NCBI RefSeq assembly: GCF_023155095.1
Contig: NZ_JAKNDA010000003.1
Span: forward strand, 310,001-374,000
Direction of reading: 5' to 3'
DNA: 64,000 bases
From: Idiomarina aminovorans
GTDB lineage: Bacteria; Pseudomonadota; Gammaproteobacteria; Enterobacterales; Alteromonadaceae
Part shown: one piece after another, positions 57,661 to 64,000 of the stretch
Layout of the letters: each line of letters begins with the position of its first letter
Numbering within the stretch: the first letter of the stretch is position 1
Position numbers and translations under genes: made by a program
The notes under the pieces: generated by a model
Databases searched by the model: none
Told to the model about the DNA's origin: nothing
Seen by the model: the letters and a program-made list of their open reading frames with translations, nothing else

Positions 57661-58329
57661 CTATTTCTCCAACTGCTGGTTAAGTTGATGTAAACGCTCC
57701 GGAGTGCCAACATCGGTCCAATGGCCACCCCAGCAGCTTGCTGTCAGTTGCTTTTGTTTTATTGCCCGATCAAAAAATCGTTTTAAAGCCTGTTTCCCTT
57801 CCGGGTAAGGCTGCAGCAACTCTTTTCTGTATAAGCCCATACCGGAGAACGTCTTGTTCTCTAAACCATTATGAATTAACAGGCCATTGTCCAGAGCAAA
57901 ATCCCCCCGCGGATGATGAACCGGATTATCCACCATGATCAAATGCGCAAGTTGCTCATCCTCTAAATGAGTTGGTAAATCCCGGTAGTCCCAGTCGGTC
58001 CAGGTATCACCATTAATCACCCAAAACGGTTCGTCTCCTAATAACGGTAACGCTTTAATAATACCACCGGCAGTTTCAAGCCCACCTTCAGGTTCAACCG
58101 AGAAGGAAACCTGCAGCCCCCATTGACTGCCATCGCCAACAAAATTCTCAATTTGCTGACCATACCAGGCATGATTAATAATCACTTCATTAACTCCGGC
58201 TTGCGCGAGCTTATCCAGGTGATACGCCAACAGCGGTTTACCCGCAACCGGCAATAACGGTTTTGGCTGGTTATCTGTCAGCGGACGCATGCGACTGCCT
58301 CGCCCGGCGGCTAATATCATTGCTTTCAT
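57661..58329 (-). CDS. murU: N-acetylmuramate 1-phosphate uridylyltransferase MurU
   Basis: About 222 residues from the ATG at 58329 (AAGGAG upstream). The nucleotidyltransferase motif AMILAAGRGSRMRPLTD, KPLLPVAGKPLLAYHLD and the metal-binding Asp in VINGDTWTDWDY are present. With AmgK it turns recycled MurNAc into UDP-MurNAc. Its start overlaps amgK by four bases (ATGA), confirming the operon. Confidence 0.94.
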   Translation of the reverse strand: MKAMILAAGRGSRMRPLTDNQPKPLLPVAGKPLLAYHLDKLAQAGVNEVIINHAWYGQQIENFVGDGSQWGLQVSFSVEPEGGLETAGGIIKALPLLGDEPFWVINGDTWTDWDYRDLPTHLEDEQLAHLIMVDNPVHHPRGDFALDNGLLIHNGLENKTFSGMGLYRKELLQPYPEGKQALKRFFDRAIKQKQLTASCWGGHWTDVGTPERLHQLNQQLEK

Positions 58330-59330
58330 GATGTCTCCTTCCAGGCCGTAATGACACGCTTTTCTAACCATTGGTTATAGCCTGAAAGTTCCGGATAGTT
58401 AGCGCATACTCGCTGCAAATAACCTAAAGTTCTTGGAACATCCTGCAAATACCCCGGCTTATGGTCACGGTGTGCCAGCCGAGCAAAAATGCCAGCGGCT
58501 TTAGTATGTCGCTGCAACCCCATCCAATCAAACCATTGTTGCCACTGCTGCGGCTCAATGTGGGCGGCCAGCTGATCAGATTCTATTAATTGTTGTCTCA
58601 AGCCCTGACTCAATTCTTTCACCAAGTCATCAGGCCATTCAATGTAACAGTCACGCAATAACGACACCGCATCGTATGTCACCGGCCCTAAAACAGCATC
58701 CTGAAAATCGATAACACCAATGCGCCCATCATCCAGCAGCATTAAATTACGACAGTGAAAATCGCGGTGTACACCCACTTGTGGCTGTTCCAGCGCATTG
58801 TTTATCAGTTGCTGACTAAATTCCTGCCATATCTGTTCATCTTCACCGTTCCAGTCTAACGCCAAATGCGTTTGCAGCAGCCAATCTTTAAACAGCGACA
58901 ACTCTCGCTGCAGCAGCTCGTTATCAAAAGTTGGAAGTTCTCCTGACTCAGTACGTCGCACCGACATAATATTCGGTAACGCGGTTAATGCCTGTTGGTA
59001 ATACTGTCTGACGTTACGGGGATGGAGCTTGCTCAGCAGAAGAATTTGACCAAAATCCGATTGCAGCATAAAACCTTGCCCGGCATCAGCGGCAATAACG
59101 TCGGGAACCGTAACCCCTGCATTCGCATAGGCTTCCGCAACGGCTAAAAATGGCTTCATCGGTTCTTTTTCCGGCGGACAGTCAACCGCTATCAGGCTGT
59201 TCTTACCGTTTGTCGCCCGAAAATAACGACGGAAACTGGCATCACCGGAGACAACCTCTAAAGCTGGTTGAGAAACCCCGGTTTGGGCTTCACACCAAGC
59301 CTGCAGAGCCACTTCTCGTTTGTCTTCCAA
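58326..59330 (-). CDS. amgK: Anomeric MurNAc/GlcNAc kinase AmgK
   Basis: 334 residues of the aminoglycoside-phosphotransferase fold. VGVHRDFHCRNLMLL is the catalytic loop and RIGVIDFQDAVLGP the metal-binding motif. Phosphorylates MurNAc for cell-wall recycling, and murU follows immediately. This recycling branch is known from Pseudomonas and related bacteria and can confer fosfomycin tolerance. Confidence 0.94.
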   Translation of the reverse strand: MEDKREVALQAWCEAQTGVSQPALEVVSGDASFRRYFRATNGKNSLIAVDCPPEKEPMKPFLAVAEAYANAGVTVPDVIAADAGQGFMLQSDFGQILLLSKLHPRNVRQYYQQALTALPNIMSVRRTESGELPTFDNELLQRELSLFKDWLLQTHLALDWNGEDEQIWQEFSQQLINNALEQPQVGVHRDFHCRNLMLLDDGRIGVIDFQDAVLGPVTYDAVSLLRDCYIEWPDDLVKELSQGLRQQLIESDQLAAHIEPQQWQQWFDWMGLQRHTKAAGIFARLAHRDHKPGYLQDVPRTLGYLQRVCANYPELSGYNQWLEKRVITAWKETS

Positions 59331-59467
59331 AATACCCCCACCAAATTTTGTCGTAAAGCCTTAAAACTAGCAGTGTACCAAATAGCGAAACAAACAAAAT
59401 TGCTTTATTATACCCACGCGCTGCAAAACCGAATAAATGCATTTATTAAAACCAACGGAAGATTCAA

Positions 59468-61741
59468 TTGCTGCTAAGATTTATCACTCCGCTGATACTA
59501 CTGACCTTTACCGGCAGTGCGTTAGCGGCTTTACAAAATCAAGAAGTGCCACAAAACATGACCTGCGCGGCTGTCCAGCCACAGGGCAATAAGATTGATT
59601 CGGTACAGCTACAGCAAACTGAAGCAGGAACCATTGGTGTTGAGTCACGCAAAGCCGAAATCTTTGCCAACGAAAAAGCCTACTTTACGGGTAACGTTAT
59701 TATTCAGCGCAACGGACAATGGCTATCGACATCAAGAGCTACCATTGATCAACAAAAAGAGGAAATTTTCGCCTCAGAAGGCATTATTTTTAGTGATGGT
59801 TACCTCAATGTAACCGGCGACTCGTTATTTCTTGACCTTAATAAAGATAAAGCCGAACTTTACAACAGTGACTATCGCATTCGGGAGCATAACGCCCGTG
59901 GTCATGCAGAGCTACTGTCATTATCCCGACAAGCGGTCTTGTTGCAAGACTCAAGCTTTACCACTTGCCCCGCTAAGTCACCGGCCTGGCAACTGCGCGC
60001 CGATCGCATCGAAATAAACGAAACCAGTGATTTTGGTGAAGCCTGGCATGCCCGTTTTGAACTGTTCGATGTGCCGGTTCTTTACCTGCCTTACTTTAAC
60101 TTTCCGTTAAGTGATGCGCGCAAAACCGGCTTGCTTTACCCAACGTTTGATTCTTCATCAAGCAGCGGCTTTGAAGTTGAAGTACCCTATTACCTTAATA
60201 TTGCGCCCAATATGGACGCGACCATAGCTCCCGTTTATATGTCTGAACGCGGTACTATGTTAAAAACTGAGTACCGCTACTTGTTTGAGCAACACGCGGG
60301 TCAAGTCAACTTAGAATACCTGGGCAATGACGACACCCGAATTGCCAATAAAAAACGGTATCTTTGGCATATTCAACATTCTGCAAAGCTCAATCAAGAC
60401 CTGAGCTTATATCTTGATGCTACCGAAATTAGTGATGACAACTATTTAAATGACTTTGACAGTGAGTTTGCCGGCCGCGCAGATACTCATTTATATCGTG
60501 TTGCCCAACTGGATTACGATAATGAGAACTGGACCGCACAGCTGCGGACTGAGGACTACGAGCTTATTGGTGATTTCCGAAGCTCTTATCGTACGCTTCC
60601 GCAATTGAGCGTTGAATATAATATAAACGGTTTGAAAGGCTTTAGTGCTGATTTTTATAGCGAACTCACCTACTTTCAAAATCAGGATCAATCTCGTGAG
60701 TATGCGACTCGTGCGCACATTGAGCCGAGCGTGAAATATCGTTACGAAAAGCCGGCATTTGATACGGAGGCAGAACTGTCTTACCTCTACACGCATTACC
60801 GGCAAGAAAGTCCTGACAATACTATCAGTGAAGAAGTCACCCGGACTTTGCCCCGCGCCAGAATCCGGGCGCGTATGCATCTGGAACGAGCCGTCAACAT
60901 AGGTAATGATCAATACCGACAAACCTTGTCACCACAAATTCAATATCTGTATGTGCCTTATGAAAACCAGCAGAATATCGGTATTTACGATACCTCGCTG
61001 CTGCAGGATGATTATCACGGTCTGTTTCGCAGTCGTCGCTTCTCAGGACTGGACCGAATTGCGGAAGCGAATCAGGTAACTTACGGTGTCAGTAGCAGTT
61101 TACTGACGCAAAACGAACGTGAAATACTACGAGCAAGTATCGGTCAGATATACAACATTGATGATAGCCGCACTCAGTTGTTAGCTGCAAATGAAAAAAC
61201 CACAACATCAAGTAATAGTGAATGGGTTGCCGACATCAATTGGGCCGTTGACGACAATTGGTCACTGCGCAGTTCGATTCAGTACGATACGGAACTTAAC
61301 AGCACTCGCAAGAGTCAGACCGCAGTAGAGTTCCGCAGAGATGACTCAAACCTGGTGCAGGTGAGCCATCGAACAGCAACCAATATTTTAAATAACGACA
61401 TTGAACAAGTTGGAACCCAGGCCGTTTGGTCGGCCACTTCTCGCTGGCAGGTGGCAGCAAATGTCTTTTACGATCTCACACATGACCGTCTAAATGATGC
61501 TATGGTGGGCGTTCAATACAGCAGTTGTTGCTGGGCCTTACGGGTCAGTGCTTACAGGCGTATAAACCGTGATCTTGAGCCTGCATTCAGCGCGACACAA
61601 ATAAACAGTGATACGCAGTTTGACAACGGCATTAGTATACAATTTATTATCAGTGGGTTAGCTTCTGATAGCAGTGGTCTCATTAACATGCTTGAGAAAA
61701 GTACGTACGGCTACCGCCGTCCTTTTTATCTCAGTAAATAG
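59468..61741 (+). CDS. lptD: LPS-assembly outer-membrane protein LptD
   Basis: 757 residues from a TTG start (GGAAG upstream). A signal peptide ends SALAA. The N-terminal LptA-like jellyroll is followed by a large barrel with LFDVPVLYLPYFNFPLSD, the LptD pattern. Cys33 and the Cys in TTCPAKSP near 164, with the consecutive Cys pair in SSCCWALRV near 687, are placed like the two disulfides of E. coli LptD. Inserts lipopolysaccharide into the outer membrane with LptE. Followed by surA. Confidence 0.95.
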   Translation: MLLRFITPLILLTFTGSALAALQNQEVPQNMTCAAVQPQGNKIDSVQLQQTEAGTIGVESRKAEIFANEKAYFTGNVIIQRNGQWLSTSRATIDQQKEEIFASEGIIFSDGYLNVTGDSLFLDLNKDKAELYNSDYRIREHNARGHAELLSLSRQAVLLQDSSFTTCPAKSPAWQLRADRIEINETSDFGEAWHARFELFDVPVLYLPYFNFPLSDARKTGLLYPTFDSSSSSGFEVEVPYYLNIAPNMDATIAPVYMSERGTMLKTEYRYLFEQHAGQVNLEYLGNDDTRIANKKRYLWHIQHSAKLNQDLSLYLDATEISDDNYLNDFDSEFAGRADTHLYRVAQLDYDNENWTAQLRTEDYELIGDFRSSYRTLPQLSVEYNINGLKGFSADFYSELTYFQNQDQSREYATRAHIEPSVKYRYEKPAFDTEAELSYLYTHYRQESPDNTISEEVTRTLPRARIRARMHLERAVNIGNDQYRQTLSPQIQYLYVPYENQQNIGIYDTSLLQDDYHGLFRSRRFSGLDRIAEANQVTYGVSSSLLTQNEREILRASIGQIYNIDDSRTQLLAANEKTTTSSNSEWVADINWAVDDNWSLRSSIQYDTELNSTRKSQTAVEFRRDDSNLVQVSHRTATNILNNDIEQVGTQAVWSATSRWQVAANVFYDLTHDRLNDAMVGVQYSSCCWALRVSAYRRINRDLEPAFSATQINSDTQFDNGISIQFIISGLASDSSGLINMLEKSTYGYRRPFYLSK

Positions 61742-61752
61742 TGGTAGGTATA

Positions 61753-63051
61753 ATGAAAAAAATAGCAATGTTTTGTTCAGCAGCCGTGCTGATCGCATCA
61801 TCCTTTTTGCTGAATAACACAGTTCAGGCTCAGCAGCTTTTGGATCGTGTTGTTGTCGTTGTCGACGACGGCGTAGTCTTACAAAGCCAAATTGACCATC
61901 TGGTTCAGCAGGTTAAAAGCGGTCAAAACTTCAATGCAAATAACGCGCCATCGGACGAAGTTTTGGAAACTCAGGCTATTGAACGTTTAATATTGCAAGA
62001 AATTCAGCTACAGATGGCCGATCGCATGGGTATTGAGATTGATGATAGCCAGTTGGAACAAGCCATTAATGAAATTGCGGGTAATCAAGATATGACCACC
62101 GCTCAGCTGCGCGAAGCAATGGTCAGTAACGGCATGAGCTGGGCAACCTATCGCGAAAACATTCGCAATGAACTGGTTATTCAACAAGTTCAGCGTGCAG
62201 CTGTACAACAAAGAGTGTCGATAACACCGCAAGAAATCAATAACCTGGTTAAACTGATTGATAATAACCAGGAGGTTCAAACCGAATATCGTTTGTCCCA
62301 AATTTTGATTGCCGCCGACTCAAATGCGTCACAAAGCGAACTGGAAAAAGCTAAAGAGCGTGCTGACACTGTTTTAAGCTTACTGGATAAAGGCAATGAC
62401 TTTTCTGATTTAGCGATGCGCTCTTCCTCAGGCTCTGCCGCACTTGACGGCGGTGACATGGGGTGGATGACCGTTAACAGTATGCCAACGCTATTCGCCA
62501 AAGTTGTCGACGGTAAAGCAGTTGGCGACGTTGTTGGCCCTATCCGCAGCGGCATTGGCTTCCATATTCTGAAAGTACAGGACAAACGCGGGGAGCAAAC
62601 CGTCGAAGTGCAGGAAGTTAAAGCCCGTCACATTTTAATTAAGCCTTCGGTTATTTTGTCGGATAACAAAGCTCAGGAAATGCTGATTCAATATCGCGAA
62701 CAAATTGAAAGTGGTGAAAAGACCTTTGCTGAACTGGCCCGTGAACACTCGGCTGACCCCGGCTCTGCCTCGCGCGGTGGTGATTTAGGCTGGGCTCGCC
62801 CTGATAAGTATGCACCTAAATTTAAGCAAAAAGTTGAGTCCATCGGTGTTGAAACAATAAGCAAACCGTTCCGCACAGAATTTGGTTGGCATATTGTTGA
62901 AGTTACTGACCGAAGAACTCAGGATGCTACTGAAGAGAATAAACAAGAGCGTGCTTACCAAATGCTGTTCAGTCGTAAATTCCGCGAGGAGCTCGACAAC
63001 TGGCAACAGGAAATGCGCGATCAGGCTTACATAAGAAGAGTCGCTGAGTGA
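61753..63051 (+). CDS. surA: Periplasmic peptidyl-prolyl isomerase and chaperone SurA
   Basis: About 432 residues from the ATG at 61753; a GTG at 61741 shares a base with the lptD stop, but the later ATG gives a clean signal peptide ([15 protein letters not shown] to QA). The N-terminal SurA domain is followed by two parvulin domains: [16 protein letters not shown] with its neighbours, and RHILIKPS through [20 protein letters not shown]. Assists outer-membrane proteins, including LptD upstream. Overlaps pdxA. Confidence 0.95.
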   Translation: MKKIAMFCSAAVLIASSFLLNNTVQAQQLLDRVVVVVDDGVVLQSQIDHLVQQVKSGQNFNANNAPSDEVLETQAIERLILQEIQLQMADRMGIEIDDSQLEQAINEIAGNQDMTTAQLREAMVSNGMSWATYRENIRNELVIQQVQRAAVQQRVSITPQEINNLVKLIDNNQEVQTEYRLSQILIAADSNASQSELEKAKERADTVLSLLDKGNDFSDLAMRSSSGSAALDGGDMGWMTVNSMPTLFAKVVDGKAVGDVVGPIRSGIGFHILKVQDKRGEQTVEVQEVKARHILIKPSVILSDNKAQEMLIQYREQIESGEKTFAELAREHSADPGSASRGGDLGWARPDKYAPKFKQKVESIGVETISKPFRTEFGWHIVEVTDRRTQDATEENKQERAYQMLFSRKFREELDNWQQEMRDQAYIRRVAE

Positions 63052-64000
63052 GTATACCAACGCTTGTATTTACTGCCGGGGAACCGGCGGGTATTGGCCC
63101 TGACTTGATTATAAAAATCGCACAGCAGCCCTGGTCGGCTGCTGTGGTTGTCTGTGCTGACAAGAATTTATTGACACAAAGAGCGGAACAATTAAAGCTC
63201 CCTATTACGTTACACCGCTACCGAAAGGGCGAAACGCTGCCACAGCACCAACCCGGGCATTTATGGGTTGAGCATATCCCTGTTTGTGAGGAAGTAACGC
63301 CGGGTGAGCTATGCACCGCCAACGGCCACTATGTCGTCGATTGCTTGAAACGAGCCTCCGACGGCAACCTCTCAGGTGAGTTTGATGCCATTGTTACAGG
63401 CCCTGTGCATAAAGGTGTGATTAATCAGGCGGGTGTCGCTTTTTCCGGGCATACGGAATTTTTAGCGCACGAGGCTAACTGTAACGATGTGGTTATGATG
63501 CTAGCTACCGAAGGCTTGCGGGTAGCCTTGGTTACCACTCATATTCCGCTGGCTTACGTTGCAAAAGCCGTAACGAAAGAGCGCCTGACCAATATTTTAA
63601 CCATCCTGCACAATGACCTGAGCAAAAAGTTTGGCGAAGTATCACCTAAAATTTTGGTTTGTGGGCTTAACCCTCATGCTGGTGAATCCGGTCATTTAGG
63701 ACAAGAAGAAATAGAGACTATATCGCCTGTGCTTGAGCAACTTAAAGAACAAGGGATGAATCTCCATGGCCCTTACCCGGCAGATACTATTTTTCAGCCT
63801 AAGTATCTGGAAAACGCCAGTGCCGTAGTTGCTATGTATCATGACCAGGGGCTTCCGGTGCTAAAATATAAAGGCTTCGGACAAGCGGTAAACATTACGC
63901 TGGGGTTGCCTTATATCCGCACTTCTGTCGATCACGGCACAGCACTTGAGCTGGCAGGAACAGGCAACATTAATGACGGAAGTTGCCGACTGGCAATGCA
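63048..64000 (+). CDS. pdxA: 4-hydroxythreonine-4-phosphate dehydrogenase PdxA (partial, 3' end off window)
   Basis: The GTG at 63048 overlaps the surA stop (GTGA) and the frame stays open to the right edge. It reads [19 protein letters not shown] at the start, then [41 protein letters not shown] and [15 protein letters not shown], all PdxA hallmarks including the metal-binding His residues. Oxidises 4-phosphohydroxythreonine for pyridoxal phosphate synthesis. The lptD-surA-pdxA order is the standard gammaproteobacterial one; ksgA would be expected next. Confidence 0.95.
   Translation, partial: MSIPTLVFTAGEPAGIGPDLIIKIAQQPWSAAVVVCADKNLLTQRAEQLKLPITLHRYRKGETLPQHQPGHLWVEHIPVCEEVTPGELCTANGHYVVDCLKRASDGNLSGEFDAIVTGPVHKGVINQAGVAFSGHTEFLAHEANCNDVVMMLATEGLRVALVTTHIPLAYVAKAVTKERLTNILTILHNDLSKKFGEVSPKILVCGLNPHAGESGHLGQEEIETISPVLEQLKEQGMNLHGPYPADTIFQPKYLENASAVVAMYHDQGLPVLKYKGFGQAVNITLGLPYIRTSVDHGTALELAGTGNINDGSCRLAM

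Overview
The window looks like chromosomal DNA of a marine gammaproteobacterium of the Alteromonadales, probably Idiomarina-like. This is inferred from housekeeping proteins and gene order (rpsU-dnaG-rpoD, tkt-epd-pgk-fba, rsmE-gshB-yqgE-ruvX, rapA-rluA, lptD-surA-pdxA). No database search was possible.

1-7.9 kb (minus strand): a tightly packed operon of at least eight genes that runs off the left edge. In transcription order it encodes a small secreted Cys/Ser/Gly-rich protein, a lipoprotein, a membrane-anchored helical repeat protein, a membrane-anchored PEGA plus FGE-like protein, a 35-residue membrane micropeptide, a TolQ/ExbB/MotA-like channel subunit, and two tandem proteins that join an ExbD/MotB-like membrane helix to a von Willebrand A domain. 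This is the best candidate for an undescribed system: an ion-driven inner-membrane machine whose rotor or linker subunit carries a metal-dependent adhesion domain.

8-11.3 kb: a divergent LysR regulator and EamA transporter, then a Fic-family pseudogene that has lost its catalytic motif, with two intact operator-like inverted repeats upstream.

11.35-24.56 kb: a genomic island bounded by a 58-bp direct repeat (one mismatch) that copies the 3' part of tRNA-Ile(CAU). No intact integrase is visible. Cargo: a DUF3015/DUF4105 pair, an ISAs1-family transposase remnant, an RloA/RloB-like ATPase plus Toprim-like pair, a zinc-ribbon membrane protein, an operon of Xre-ImmA/IrrE protease, PIN protein, zinc-dependent phospholipase C-like protein and small secreted protein, a truncated P2-type gpA replication nuclease, and an AbiC-like membrane protein with two unknown partners. 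It reads as a decaying, defence-rich element.

24.5-64 kb: mostly core genome. It holds tRNA-Ile(CAU), a degenerate histidine kinase-like protein, an amidohydrolase, the macromolecular synthesis genes, a PilZ protein, a Ser/Thr kinase, queuosine genes (tgt, queA), phosphate transport (PiT and DUF47), a chemoreceptor, a DUF481 outer-membrane protein, the tkt-epd-pgk-fba cluster, metK, the gshB cluster, a PhoH-like ATPase, rapA-rluA, cell-wall recycling genes (amgK, murU) with djlA, and the envelope biogenesis run lptD-surA-pdxA, the last cut by the right edge.
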